Below the pieces are notes generated by a model that was given only the letters and a program-made list of their open reading frames with translations, searched no databases and was not told the origin of the DNA. The position numbers were made by a program, and so were the translations under genes. Shown one piece after another: positions 55,001-63,211 of a stretch of DNA of 64,000 bases (position 1 is the stretch's first letter; the number at the start of each line of letters is the position of its first letter). Source of the DNA: an uncultured Paracoccaceae bacterium. Its GTDB lineage: Bacteria; Pseudomonadota; Alphaproteobacteria; Rhodobacterales; Rhodobacteraceae. Location: contig CANNCO010000004.1 in NCBI GenBank assembly GCA_947503175.1, forward strand, positions 205,531-269,530, in the 5' to 3' direction.

Positions 55001-55777
55001 CTGCGGCACGTTCGAGCCCCAGAGCAACAGGTAGCCAGAATTGTACCAGTCCGCGGACTCAGGAACGTCGGTCTGCTCGCCCCAGGTCATGGGCGACGCG
55101 GGGGGCAGATCGCAGTACCAGTCGTAGAACGACATGCAGACGCCGCCCATCAGGCTGAGGTAGCGGGAACCGGCGGCGTAGCTGACCATCGACATGGCCG
55201 GGATCGGCGAGAAGCCAAAGACGCGGTCCGGCCCGTAGGTTTTGGCGGTATAGGCGTTGGCGGCAGCAGTGATTTCGGTCGCCTCGTCCCAGGTGGCGCG
55301 TACGAACCCGCCCTTGCCGCGCGTCTCCACGTAGGAGGCGCGGAGGATCGGATCAGACTGAAGCTTCGTCCAGGCATCGATCGGTTCCATTGTTTCGCGC
55401 ATCTTGCGCCAGACCTTAATCAGGCGGCCGCGCACGAGCGGGTTCTTCACCCGGTTCGCGGAATAAAGATACCAGCTGTAGGAGGCGCCCCGCGCGCATC
55501 CGCGCGGCTCGTGGTTCGGCAGATCGGCGCGCGTGCGCGGATAGTCCGTCTGCTGAGTTTCCCAGGTGACGATGCCGGACTTGACGTAGATCTTCCACGA
55601 ACACGATCCGGTGCAGTTTACCCCGTGGGTGGAGCGGACGACTTTGTCATGCCGCCAGCGGTTGCGGTACGTTTCCTCCCAGGCACGGCTTTCGTTGGTG
55701 GCCTTGCCGAACCCGTCAGAGAATTCTTCGAGGGTCGTGGACTGGAGGAAGTTCAATCTGTCGAGCAGATGGCTCAT
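52037..55777 (-). CDS. narG: Respiratory nitrate reductase alpha subunit (molybdenum)
   Basis: This 1246-residue catalytic subunit reduces nitrate to nitrite on the cytoplasmic side. The FS0 cluster ligands His51, Cys55, Cys59 and Cys94 and the molybdenum ligand Asp223 (YCDLPPASP) sit two or one residues on from E. coli NarG numbering. It is full length. AGGAGAC precedes the ATG. It needs the bis-MGD cofactor, which matches moeA in the same gene run. Confidence 0.96.
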   Translation of the reverse strand: MSHLLDRLNFLQSTTLEEFSDGFGKATNESRAWEETYRNRWRHDKVVRSTHGVNCTGSCSWKIYVKSGIVTWETQQTDYPRTRADLPNHEPRGCARGASYSWYLYSANRVKNPLVRGRLIKVWRKMRETMEPIDAWTKLQSDPILRASYVETRGKGGFVRATWDEATEITAAANAYTAKTYGPDRVFGFSPIPAMSMVSYAAGSRYLSLMGGVCMSFYDWYCDLPPASPMTWGEQTDVPESADWYNSGYLLLWGSNVPQTRTPDAHFYTEARYKGTKSAVICPDYSEAAKFGDVWLNAKQGTDAALAMAFGHVILREFHLDRQAEYFEEYTRKYSDFPMLVKLDEKDGKLVPGRFLRADDLDGKLGEANNPEWKTVAFDEISKTLVAPNGSVGYRWGEDGEWNLEEKAKAAETRLKMSLVLEEDHDDVVGVDFPYFGGEAYGQFKTDATHPNVLTRNIPVKKIKTADGEIAVATVFDLFCANYGLDRGLGGDWVTSDFGDDMPGTPAWAEKITGVPADKIIHVARGFADNAEKTRGKSMIIIGAAMNHWFHMDMNYRGVINMLVMCGCVGQSGGGWAHYVGQEKLRPQTGWQPLAFALDWNRPPRHMNSTSAWYAHTDQWRYETLKADEILSPTAPEGDWDISLIDYNIRAERMGWLPSAPQLKTNPLEVAKAAKAAGNEIPAYVVENLKSGDLEMSCEDPDNPANWPRNLFVWRSNLLGSSGKGHEYFLKHLLGTDHGVMGKDLGEDGRQLPKEAKWHEDAPRGKLDLLVTIDFRMSTTAVYSDIVLPTASWYEKDDMNTSDMHPFIHPLQAAVDPAYESKSDWEIFKAIAKKFQQIVPGYLGQETDIVALPILHDTPAEIAQDQVKDWKKGECDLIPGKTAPAYVAVERDYTAIYDRFTSFGPALDKLGNGGKGITWNTQEEIDNLSALNGVQLDGTTAGRPKIDTAIDACEVILMLAPETNGNVAVKAWEALSKATGREHAHLAEGEHHQKIRFHDIAAQPRKIISSPTWSGIESEKVSYNAGYTNVHELIPWRTLTGRQQLYQDHLWMRAFGEGFMSYRPPVDLKTITKEVQDEGDNLVLNFITPHQKWGIHSTYTDNLLMLTLNRGGPVIWISENDARSAGIVDNDWVELYNTNGALTARAVVSQRIKDGTTFMYHAQEKIVNTPGSEKTGHRGGIHNSVTRAVLKPTHMIGGYAQQSYGFNYYGTVGANRDEFVVVRKMKKVDWLDREKSWEAPAQEAAE

Positions 55778-55842
55778 GTCGTTGTCTCCTTGGATTACGG
55801 GGGCCGCGCCACCGATGGCGGCGCGGCAACAAGGTCATGGGG

Positions 55843-57240
55843 TCAGCAGGGAACCGGCGCGCCCTTGCGGCTGTAGTAGGCCCAGCAGATCACCGTGCAG
55901 ACGGCGTAGAAGCCGAGGAAGACCCAAAGCGCACCGTTTGGAGCGCCCGTCATGTCGATTGAGGTGCCGTAGAGCTTGGGGATGAAGAACGCCCCATAGG
56001 CTGCGATGGCGCTGGTGAAGGCGATGATCGCGGCGCTCTCGCGTTCGATCGTGCGCTGCGAGGCAGTGGCGTCCAGTTGCGGCTCCACGCGCGGGATTTC
56101 CTGCTTCATGATCGAGGGGATCATCTGGAAGGTCGACGCATTGCCCACGCCGGTCAGGAAAAAGAGCGCCATGAAGCAGGCGAAGAAGCCCCAGAAGCTG
56201 CCCGTGGGCGACGCGTCGGAAGGCAGGAATTGCAACACGCCGAAAACCGCGACGATCATTCCAAGGAAGCACCAGAAGGTCACGCGGCCACCACCGAACT
56301 TGTCAGAGACCCAGCCGGTCGCCGCGCGGCTCAGTGCGCCGACAAGCGGGCCGAGAAAGGCGAATTGCAGGGCATCGACCTCTGGAAACTGCGTCCGCAT
56401 CAGAAGCGGGAAGCCGGCGGCGTAGCCGATGAACGACCCGAAGGTACCGGTATAGAGGACGCACATGATCCAGTTGTGCTTGCGCTTGAGGATCGACAGC
56501 TGATCGCCGAGCGACGCCTTGGCGTCCGCGATATCGTTCATCCCGAACCAGGCGGCAATGGCGCCCACGATCAAGAACGGCACCCAGATGAAGCCGGCGT
56601 TTTGCAGGAACAGCTTGCCGCCGTCCGAAAGGGGCTGCGGATCACCGCCCAGCGCACCGAAGACGCCCATGGTGATGACCAGCGGCACGACGAACTGCAT
56701 TACCGAGACACCAAGATTGCCGAGGCCTGCATTCATCGCCAATGCCTGACCCTTGACCTTCTTCGGGTAGAAATACGCGATGTTGGCCATCGACGAGGCG
56801 AAGTTGCCGCCGCCGAAACCGCACATGAGCGCAAGGATCAGGAAGGTTACGTAGCTGGTGTCCGGGTTCTGGATGGCAAATCCAATTCCAAGGGCCGGCA
56901 GCAGTAGCGAGGCCGTCGCGATAGACGTCCATTTGCGGCCGCCAAAGATCGGGATCATGAAGCTGTAGAAGATCCTGAGCGTGGCCCCGGAAAGGCCCGG
57001 AAGAGCCGCGAGCCAGAACCGCTCGCCGACGGAGAAGTCAAAGCCGATGGCGGGCATCTTGGCCACGACGACCGACCAGACCATCCAGACCGAAAAGGCC
57101 ATCAGAAGGTTGGGGATCGAGATCCACAGGTTGCGGGTGGCGATGCGCTTGCCTTCGCTTTCCCAGAACTGCGGATCCTCGGGGCGCCAGTCAGTCAGAA
57201 CGCGACCGCTATTGCCGGATGAGAGTGCTGTCGTGGCCAT
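55843..57240 (-). CDS. narK: NarK2-type nitrate/nitrite transporter
   Basis: This is a 465-residue MFS transporter with 12 helices. The nitrate signatures MCGFGGGNFASSMANI (near residue 140) and NAGLGNLGVSVMQ (near 170) and the second-half GNASTFQMIP are clear. NarK2-type proteins exchange nitrite for nitrate. It lies between the other MFS gene and narG with 65 bases to narG. In Paracoccus the two NarK halves are fused in one polypeptide; here they are separate genes. Confidence 0.9.
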   Translation of the reverse strand: MATTALSSGNSGRVLTDWRPEDPQFWESEGKRIATRNLWISIPNLLMAFSVWMVWSVVVAKMPAIGFDFSVGERFWLAALPGLSGATLRIFYSFMIPIFGGRKWTSIATASLLLPALGIGFAIQNPDTSYVTFLILALMCGFGGGNFASSMANIAYFYPKKVKGQALAMNAGLGNLGVSVMQFVVPLVITMGVFGALGGDPQPLSDGGKLFLQNAGFIWVPFLIVGAIAAWFGMNDIADAKASLGDQLSILKRKHNWIMCVLYTGTFGSFIGYAAGFPLLMRTQFPEVDALQFAFLGPLVGALSRAATGWVSDKFGGGRVTFWCFLGMIVAVFGVLQFLPSDASPTGSFWGFFACFMALFFLTGVGNASTFQMIPSIMKQEIPRVEPQLDATASQRTIERESAAIIAFTSAIAAYGAFFIPKLYGTSIDMTGAPNGALWVFLGFYAVCTVICWAYYSRKGAPVPC

Positions 57241-57341
57241 GGAAGGCTCCTTTCGCTCAGCTTTGGCGGGCTGTCTGGAACGGCCCTGTTTCTGGTGGAC
57301 CGCGCCGCAAGGTCAGGGCGCGATCCGGTGTCGGTCCCGGC

Positions 57342-58997
57342 CTATTCGGCCGGTTGTTCGTCGGCGCCCTTGCCGCCGTTGATGCGGCTCAGCGCGGCGC
57401 GCAGATCGTCAAGGTCCTTGAAGCGTGCCGTCACCGTCAGGCTGTCGCCGCGGTCGGCCAGCGCGACTTTGGTGGAACCCGGGAACATCGCGGCGAGGTC
57501 TGCCTCGGCATCGCGCTTGTTGCGGGCCTCGGCGGCGATGGCCTCATCGACCGACGACAGGATGTATTCCTCGCCGAAGCCGCCCTCTGGCTCCTTCAGC
57601 CAGAAGAAGCACACCAGCCACGAGATCGCCGCGCCGCCCGCGATGATGAAGAAGAAGGTCGAGGGTTCGACGAACATGAAGATGAAGAGGTAGAAGACCG
57701 CCCCCACGTTGCCGTAGGCCCCCGCCATGCCCGCGATCTGGCCGGTCACGCGGCGCTTGATCGACGGGATGATGCCGAAGGTCGCCCCTTCTGCCCCCTG
57801 CACGAAGAACGAGCAGGCGATGGTGATCGCGATGGCGACGATCAGGGGCCAGGTGCTGTTGAGCAGGCCCATCATGGCAAAGCCGATGGCGATGCCCATC
57901 ATGTAGGCCAGCATCACGAAGCGGCGGTTGCCCATCCGGTCCGACACCAGCCCGCCCATGGGCCGCGCCACCAGGTTCACGAAGGCGAAGGAGGCCGCGA
58001 TGATGCCCGCCGTCACGGGCGAAAGACCCCAAGTTTCCTGAAAAAACAGCGGCAACATCGACACCACGGCCAGTTCCGCGCCGAAATTGGCGAAATAGGT
58101 GGTGTTGAGGGCCGCGACCGAGCTGAACGGATAGCGGTCGTCCTCGGGCACGCCTTTCCTGAGGATCGGAAGGTTGACCCGCAGCACCTGCCAGACCTGA
58201 TAGACCACGACGACCGCGATGGCGGCATAGCAGATCGAGGCGACGAAGCCGTCGATATAGCCCATGCCCTGGATCCGGTAGACGAGGATAGACAGGATAC
58301 CGACCAGCGGGACCGTGAAGATCACCAGAAGCACAAGGTCGCGATAGGTCGACACCTCCAGCGCGCCGCTCTTGCGGGCCTTCCTGTGAGTGTCCGCGGT
58401 CGGTCCGTCGGTGATGGCGAACCAGTAGAACACGCCATAGGCCGCCATGATGAGACCCGACATCGCGATGGCATAGCGCCAGCCATCATCGCCGCCGAAG
58501 ACCGTCAGCGCGATTGTGGGAATGGTGAGGGCAGCGGCGGCCGAGCCGAAATTCCCCCAGCCGGCATAGAACCCCTCGGCAAAGCCGATGTCGCGCGGCT
58601 TGAACCACAGCGCCGTCATGTGGATGCCGATCACGAAGCCCGCGCCGACCGAAGACAGCACCAGACGCGATATGAAAAGCTGCATCTTGGTGTCGCCGAA
58701 CGCGAAGAAAAGCGTCGGCACCGCCATCGTGACCATGAGCACCGAAAACACCCGCCGCGGCCCCCACTTGTCGAGCGCCATGCCGACGAGGATCCGGGCG
58801 GGAATGGTGAGCGCCACGTTCGCAATGGCGAAAAGGCGGATGTCGTCACGGGTCAACCAGTCATTTGCGGCCAGCATCGAGGATGCCAACGGCGCCATGT
58901 TGAACCAGACGTAAAAGGTGATGAAGAACGCGATCCAGGTGAGGTGAAGCGCCTTGATTTCGCGGTTTCGGAACCGGAAGAGGTCGGAGACTTGCAT
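57342..58997 (-). CDS. narK1: NarK1-type nitrate transporter (MFS)
   Basis: This is a 551-residue MFS transporter. The nitrate signature regions YAGWGNFGSAAAALTIP (near residue 145) and GAYGNVGAVFYLF (near 430) are present. An extended loop around residues 200-300 and an 80-residue hydrophilic C-terminal tail make it longer than usual. NarK1-type proteins act as proton/nitrate symporters that start nitrate respiration before nitrite builds up. It lies 21 bases after the Usp stop. Confidence 0.87.
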   Translation of the reverse strand: MQVSDLFRFRNREIKALHLTWIAFFITFYVWFNMAPLASSMLAANDWLTRDDIRLFAIANVALTIPARILVGMALDKWGPRRVFSVLMVTMAVPTLFFAFGDTKMQLFISRLVLSSVGAGFVIGIHMTALWFKPRDIGFAEGFYAGWGNFGSAAAALTIPTIALTVFGGDDGWRYAIAMSGLIMAAYGVFYWFAITDGPTADTHRKARKSGALEVSTYRDLVLLVIFTVPLVGILSILVYRIQGMGYIDGFVASICYAAIAVVVVYQVWQVLRVNLPILRKGVPEDDRYPFSSVAALNTTYFANFGAELAVVSMLPLFFQETWGLSPVTAGIIAASFAFVNLVARPMGGLVSDRMGNRRFVMLAYMMGIAIGFAMMGLLNSTWPLIVAIAITIACSFFVQGAEGATFGIIPSIKRRVTGQIAGMAGAYGNVGAVFYLFIFMFVEPSTFFFIIAGGAAISWLVCFFWLKEPEGGFGEEYILSSVDEAIAAEARNKRDAEADLAAMFPGSTKVALADRGDSLTVTARFKDLDDLRAALSRINGGKGADEQPAE

Positions 58998-59018
58998 CGG
59001 GCTTGTCCCTTTTCGGAG

Positions 59019-59516
59019 TTATTCGGCAGCGTGGGCCGTGTCGGCCTCGACATGCGTGGGGATGATCAGGATCGGGCATTTCACCCGGCGCGCGAGGAAG
59101 GCCGAGACCGACCCGAAGGTCATGTGATCGAATTCCTCGACAAGCGCATCGATGCGCTTGGTGATGAACCCCAGGGGGCCGCTGTCGGGCTGGTGGCTGT
59201 GGCGCGCCATGACCAGAAGATCGGGATGGCGTTCCTCGGTCGCACGCAAGATCATCTTGCGCGCGTCCCCTTCGGCCAGCATGACCTTGGCGGTCAGGCC
59301 TTGGGCCATTAGTTCGGCTGCGGCGGCATCGACCCCGGCCTTCTGGTTGGCGAATTGTTCGTTGAACAGGTCATCCGCGCCGGCCGTCGCGCTGCCAATG
59401 TCTTCAACGACCGAGACAAACGTCACGTTGGGCTTCAAAGGCCCGAACATCGAAACGATTGCATCAAGCGCGATGCGCGCATTTCGCGAATGGTCGTAGG
59501 CGAGCATGATCTCCAT
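59019..59516 (-). CDS. Universal stress protein (UspA family)
   Basis: This is a 165-residue UspA-fold protein: MLAYDHSRNARIALDAI at the start, a DLLVMARHSHQ stretch and the nucleotide-binding GSVSAFLARRVKCPILIIP at the end. AGGAGG precedes the ATG. It is the first gene of the nar transcript, about 90 bases downstream of a perfect FNR-type box. Usp genes are common in anaerobically induced operons of this group; the molecular role is unknown. Confidence 0.9.
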   Translation of the reverse strand: MEIMLAYDHSRNARIALDAIVSMFGPLKPNVTFVSVVEDIGSATAGADDLFNEQFANQKAGVDAAAAELMAQGLTAKVMLAEGDARKMILRATEERHPDLLVMARHSHQPDSGPLGFITKRIDALVEEFDHMTFGSVSAFLARRVKCPILIIPTHVEADTAHAAE

Positions 59517-59607
59517 TGGTGTCCCTCCTTCTCGGGAAGCCTTGTGACCAACAAGCTGTCGGTCGGGGCGTTACCTGTCGGCGTAGGAAGGCGAGGCACT
59601 GAAAAGC

Positions 59608-59621
59608 TTGATCTGCATCAA
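59608..59621. promoter_or_regulatory. Perfect FNR/Dnr-type box upstream of usp-narK-narGHJI
   Basis: TTGAT-CTGC-ATCAA is an exact 14-base match to the FNR/NNR consensus (TTGAT-N4-ATCAA). Its centre is about 98 bases upstream of the usp start, leaving room for a class II promoter (-41.5) and a 50-base leader. It would give oxygen- or NO/nitrate-dependent activation of the whole nar run by the Crp/Fnr protein encoded beside it or by a genomic FnrL. Confidence 0.75.
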
Positions 59622-59722
59622 ATGGCCGGGTCCGGTCGCGCGAAATAAACCCGCGCCCGAAAGCTGTCGGGTTGGTGGCTTTCGATTCGCAAACGGAACC
59701 GGGTGATCCGTCTTTGCTTGGC

Positions 59723-59736
59723 TTGACATTTATCAA
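59723..59736. promoter_or_regulatory. FNR/Dnr-type box upstream of the Crp/Fnr gene
   Basis: TTGAC-ATTT-ATCAA differs from the FNR consensus at one base. It ends 48 bases before the regulator ATG, so bound protein would overlap the promoter of its own gene (auto-control) or activate it from a FnrL signal. It is in the same 220-base divergent region as the perfect box at 59608. Confidence 0.6.
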
Positions 59737-59784
59737 TTGATGCGGCCACAAAGGACGTGCTGCGCTGGGAGGCGCCTCGACACC

Positions 59785-60483
59785 ATGCCTGAGTCGCACT
59801 ACCCCGAAGTCCGTTCGCTGCATCTCTTTTCGGAGATGGGAGAGGACAATTACCGGACGTTGATGCGCGGCTCTTACGTGCAGAACTTTCCGCCCCAGAT
59901 CGACCTGATCCACGAAGGCGAGAGTAGCGATTTCCTACACGTCGTCCTGTCCGGCTCCGTCGATCTTTTTTCGCAATGGAATAGACGAGAAACCAGCATG
60001 GCGACGGTGCGCCCGATCTCGACCTTCATCCTGGCGGCCACGATCCGGGACGCCCCATACCTGATGTCCGCGCGGACGCTGGAGAAAAGCCGGATCGCGC
60101 TCATCCCGAGCCAGGATGTCCGCGATATTTTCGACATCGACGCGGTGTTCGCCCGCGCCATCGTACGCGAACTGGCTCAGTGCTATCGCGGAGTGGTGAA
60201 ATCCCACAAAGACATAAAACTCCGCACCTCGCTGGAACGACTCGCCAATTACCTGCTCCGCCAGCAGACGCGTGCGGGCGGCGAAGCGACATTCGAGCTG
60301 CCGACGGAAAAGCGGCGCCTGGCATCGTTCCTCGGAATGACACCGGAGAACCTGAGCCGCGCGTTCAAGGGGCTCCAGCCCTACAGCGTGACAGTGGACG
60401 GCAACCGGGTGACCATCGCGGACGCGGACGATCTAAGGACGCTCGCGAAACCGAGCCCGTTGATCGACGACTATTCATCATGA
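59785..60483 (+). CDS. Crp/Fnr family regulator (Dnr/NarR-type, no FNR cysteines)
   Basis: This is a 232-residue regulator with an N-terminal cyclic-nucleotide-like beta barrel (residues 15-125), a long dimer helix and a C-terminal HTH (residues 165-215, TEKRRLASFLGMTPENLSRAFKGL). The recognition helix Glu/Ser/Arg set suits an FNR-like TTGAT site. The four N-terminal Cys of FNR are absent (only one Cys, in the dimer-helix region), so it does not carry an FNR-type 4Fe-4S cluster; an NNR/Dnr heme-NO or NarR nitrate/nitrite sensor fits. The ATG at 59785 begins the homology. Confidence 0.88.
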   Translation: MPESHYPEVRSLHLFSEMGEDNYRTLMRGSYVQNFPPQIDLIHEGESSDFLHVVLSGSVDLFSQWNRRETSMATVRPISTFILAATIRDAPYLMSARTLEKSRIALIPSQDVRDIFDIDAVFARAIVRELAQCYRGVVKSHKDIKLRTSLERLANYLLRQQTRAGGEATFELPTEKRRLASFLGMTPENLSRAFKGLQPYSVTVDGNRVTIADADDLRTLAKPSPLIDDYSS

Positions 60484-60493
60484 AGGAACGGCC

Positions 60494-60805
60494 ATGACAA
60501 AAGCCATGCCCGGTGCAGCCGGAGACCTTGCAGAAGCCCACCCCGATGTCTGGAGCGCCTATGCCGCGCTCGGCAAGGCGACGGCCGAGGCCGGACCGCT
60601 CACCGATCGTGAGCGGCGGCTGGTAAAACTGGCCCTGTCGATTGGTGCGGGGTCGGAAGGGGCCGTGCATTCACACACCCGGCGGGCACGGTCAGAGGGA
60701 ATCGAGGATGGTGCCCTGCATCAGGTCGCCCTTCTGTCCATCGGTCCGCTCGGCCTGCCGCGCGCCATAGCCGCCAAAACCTGGATCGAGGACGTTAAGG
60801 ACTGA
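60494..60805 (+). CDS. Carboxymuconolactone decarboxylase/AhpD-like small protein
   Basis: This 103-residue CMD-fold protein shows RERRLVKLALSIGAGSEGAVHSHTRRARSEG and a VALLSIGPLGLPRAIAA helix. The CxxC of AhpD is missing, so it is not a classical peroxidase partner. It starts 10 bases after the Crp/Fnr stop and is likely co-expressed with it. Similar genes occur near denitrification regulators; the role is unknown. Confidence 0.75.
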   Translation: MTKAMPGAAGDLAEAHPDVWSAYAALGKATAEAGPLTDRERRLVKLALSIGAGSEGAVHSHTRRARSEGIEDGALHQVALLSIGPLGLPRAIAAKTWIEDVKD

Positions 60806-60820
60806 TTACCGTCCGGAGGA

Positions 60821-61492
60821 TCAGGACAAGGGGCTGACCCCGAACAGCAACGGGTGCAGAAGGACAAGCCCGCTGTAAAGGATGACAGCGACCAGGATCC
60901 GCACCATGAGGCTAGGCGTCCCGACGATGCTGTCGAACACGCGGGTTCGCCCGATTTCGGAGCGGAGGCTGTCCCATAGCGGCCCCATCTGTGCGCATTT
61001 GCGCCTGTCGATGATCCGCTGACCGAACAGGGCGAACAGACCGAATGCACCGAACAGGATGACATGCGCCAGATCGCCGTTCGGGACGATGTGGGCGAAG
61101 GCCCAGATGGCCAGCGCCAGAAGCAGCGGATGGCAGGTCAGTCGCACGACCCCGGGACAGCGCGGATCGAAAGCGTCATTTCTGACCCCGCCGAAGGAAA
61201 ACGGGTTCGGTCGACCGAAGGCCAGCGCAAGCAGTCCGCAGACCACCGCCATTGCCGCCAGCGCGACCCCGTTCTGCCAGGGCGCCCAGGTCCACAGTGG
61301 CACGAACGGCGCCCGCCCAGCCGCACCGATCAGCCACGCAAGCACCACCAGAGACAACGCGGAATAGGCAAGCGTGAAACCGCGTGACCCCAGCATACTA
61401 ACCACACGCGCGCGGATGCGGGGACGCACAGGCACAGAATGGCTGACGAAAAAGACCGCGAAGGCGGCGATGAATTCAACCCAGCCCGCCAT
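60821..61492 (-). CDS. nnrU: NnrU family membrane protein
   Basis: This is a 223-residue membrane protein with about six helices: GWVEFIAAFAVFFVSHSVPVRP at the start, ALSLVVLAWLIGAAGRAP, VRLTCHPLLLALAIWAFAHIVPNGDLAHVILFGAFGLFALFGQ. NnrU was first found with nitric oxide and nitrite reductase genes and is needed for their full activity in Rhodobacter, possibly through heme or quinone handling. It follows nnrS directly on the minus strand. Confidence 0.9.
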   Translation of the reverse strand: MAGWVEFIAAFAVFFVSHSVPVRPRIRARVVSMLGSRGFTLAYSALSLVVLAWLIGAAGRAPFVPLWTWAPWQNGVALAAMAVVCGLLALAFGRPNPFSFGGVRNDAFDPRCPGVVRLTCHPLLLALAIWAFAHIVPNGDLAHVILFGAFGLFALFGQRIIDRRKCAQMGPLWDSLRSEIGRTRVFDSIVGTPSLMVRILVAVILYSGLVLLHPLLFGVSPLS

Positions 61493-61501
61493 GGCGCGAA
61501 G

Positions 61502-62707
61502 TCAGACGACCTTGGCAGGTCGGGCGCGCAGCAGGAGAGGTCCGTAGAGCGCGAGGAACCCACCGAAGGCCGCGATCCAGAGCAGGCCTGACGCGGCATA
61601 AAGCGCGTACGCGAGGCCAGGAGCAAGGCCTGCAGCCACCCTGAGCAAGGTTGCAAGGATGACGGAGAGGTAGATCGCCACCGTGCCTGCGCCCGCGCTC
61701 AACGCTTGCCCGGTATGCCCCAACGTCGCGCGCGTCATGACCGCAAGCGTCATCAGACCGATCGCGCCGCCCATCCAAAGGTGCTGCGCCGAACCGAACC
61801 CGGCAGTCCCCGGGACGGCGATTTCGGCGGCAAGCGCCAGCGCGCCGAGGGGCACGAAACTATAAGCCACATGCAGGACCAGCACCAAGGGCTCGGCACC
61901 TGTCCGGCTGCCCGCCCATCGTGCCAAACGGACCAGATGCAACAACCCGACCAGGCAAAGGGCAGCGGCAGTGACCAACGCATCCGGCATGGCAACCCAG
62001 AAGATCAGCGCGCCCAGAAGCAGCAAGAGCGCGATTTTGTCGAAGCGCTGCATCGGCGGTGCTGGCAGCTTGCCAGCTTCCTGCTTGACCAGCCAGCTGC
62101 GCGTGAATGACGGCACGATCCGCCCGCCAATCACCGCGATCATCATCAGGCCCGCGCCTACCCCGATCCGCAGGCCATATCCCTGCGCCGCGTAGTCGCC
62201 TCGCGCAGCCTCCCAGTGAAACACCACGTTGCCGACCGCCAGCGCGACCAGCATCGCCAGGATGATCAGATTCCGCCAGTTCCTGCCCGCAATGATTTCC
62301 CGCGCGATCACCGCGCCCAATGCTACGGGCATTGCCAGATCGATGAGGGCAACAGTCAGGGCCGGCAGGTGCAACGAAAACGCAACCGCCAGACGGCCCG
62401 CCAGCCAAAGCACCACAAGTCCGCCCAGCCACCATCCCACGATTGGCAACCGCCCAGTCCAGTTCGGAACAGCGGTCAGAAGGAAGCCCGCGACCACGGC
62501 AGTCAGGTAGCCAAACAGGAATTCATGCGCATGCCAAGACACCGGATCGAACGCGGTGGGCAGCTGAAACGACGCAGTCAGCATTGGTATCCAGAGCGCC
62601 ATTGACAACCCGGTCCAGAGTGCCGCGCAGAAAAAGAACGGTCGGAAGCCATAGGTCAGGATCGTCGGTCCTATCCAACTCCTCATCTGTTGCGCGGTCG
62701 TGCTCAT
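61502..62707 (-). CDS. nnrS: NnrS heme-copper membrane protein
   Basis: This is a 401-residue protein with about 12 helices, including WHAHEFLFGYLTAVVAGFLLTAVPNWTG near residue 57, whose His residues are the likely heme/copper ligands. GGRIVPSFTRSWL and HLWMGGAIGLMTLAVMTRATLGHTG are typical of NnrS. NnrS eases nitrosative stress in the cytoplasm. Its start faces the nsrR gene across a palindrome, so it is a probable NsrR target. Confidence 0.92.
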   Translation of the reverse strand: MSTTAQQMRSWIGPTILTYGFRPFFFCAALWTGLSMALWIPMLTASFQLPTAFDPVSWHAHEFLFGYLTAVVAGFLLTAVPNWTGRLPIVGWWLGGLVVLWLAGRLAVAFSLHLPALTVALIDLAMPVALGAVIAREIIAGRNWRNLIILAMLVALAVGNVVFHWEAARGDYAAQGYGLRIGVGAGLMMIAVIGGRIVPSFTRSWLVKQEAGKLPAPPMQRFDKIALLLLLGALIFWVAMPDALVTAAALCLVGLLHLVRLARWAGSRTGAEPLVLVLHVAYSFVPLGALALAAEIAVPGTAGFGSAQHLWMGGAIGLMTLAVMTRATLGHTGQALSAGAGTVAIYLSVILATLLRVAAGLAPGLAYALYAASGLLWIAAFGGFLALYGPLLLRARPAKVV

Positions 62708-62754
62708 GGTGTCGGGACCCCGGTTCCAGGTTTGCAGCTCGGCATAATCCTGCT

Positions 62755-62777
62755 AATAGGTATTGTAAATACCAATT
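62755..62777. promoter_or_regulatory. Palindrome between nnrS and nsrR, probable NsrR operator
   Basis: AAT-x-GGTATT-GTA-AATACC-x-ATT is a 23-base near-perfect palindrome with 6-base perfect inner arms, centred at 62766. It is 18 bases from the nsrR ATG and about 48 from the nnrS start. NsrR operators are AT-rich dyads of this length. It would give NO-relieved repression of nnrS-nnrU and auto-control of nsrR. Confidence 0.65.
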
Positions 62778-62794
62778 CAAAAGAGCAACGCATA

Positions 62795-63211
62795 ATGCGC
62801 CTCACACACTTCACCGATTACGGGCTGCGGATGCTGATGCGCATGGCCAGCGCACCGGACCGCGGTTTTTCGACTGCGGAACTGGCACATGAATTCGGCC
62901 TCTCCCGCAACCACCTGAGCAAGATCATGCAGCGCCTCGCACGGGCCGGCATTGTGGAGACCCGGCGGGGCGGCGGCGGCGGCGCGCGACTGGCGCGACC
63001 GGCAACGGAGCTTCGGCTCGGCGCCTTGATCGCCGTGCTTGAAGAAGATCAGCCTATTGTCGAGTGCTTCTCTGCGGGGCAGACCCTATGCACGATGGAG
63101 AGGCACTGCCGCCTCAAGGCCCGGCTCCGAGCCGCCGAGCGCGCATTTCTTGCCGATCTCGACCGCTCCACCCTTGCGGACATAGCATTGACCGGTCCGC
63201 CAGACGCATGA
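62795..63211 (+). CDS. nsrR: NsrR nitric oxide-sensing Rrf2 family repressor
   Basis: This is a 138-residue Rrf2-type regulator: RLTHFTDYGLRMLMRMA at the start, winged HTH with STAELAHEFGLSRNHLSKIMQRLARAG, and three Cys (91, 99, 105) that hold the Fe-S cluster (VECFSAGQTLC...HCRL). Cluster nitrosylation releases DNA. The ATG at 62795 begins the family homology; earlier codons fall inside the operator. Spacing of Cys (x7, x5) is slightly longer than in E. coli NsrR. Confidence 0.9.
   Translation: MRLTHFTDYGLRMLMRMASAPDRGFSTAELAHEFGLSRNHLSKIMQRLARAGIVETRRGGGGGARLARPATELRLGALIAVLEEDQPIVECFSAGQTLCTMERHCRLKARLRAAERAFLADLDRSTLADIALTGPPDA

Noticed and set aside
57219..59312. A 697-codon plus-strand frame opposite narK1 and usp
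   Set aside because: The product is extremely rich in Asp, Arg and His, without hydrophobic core or motifs, as expected for an antisense frame of a membrane protein.
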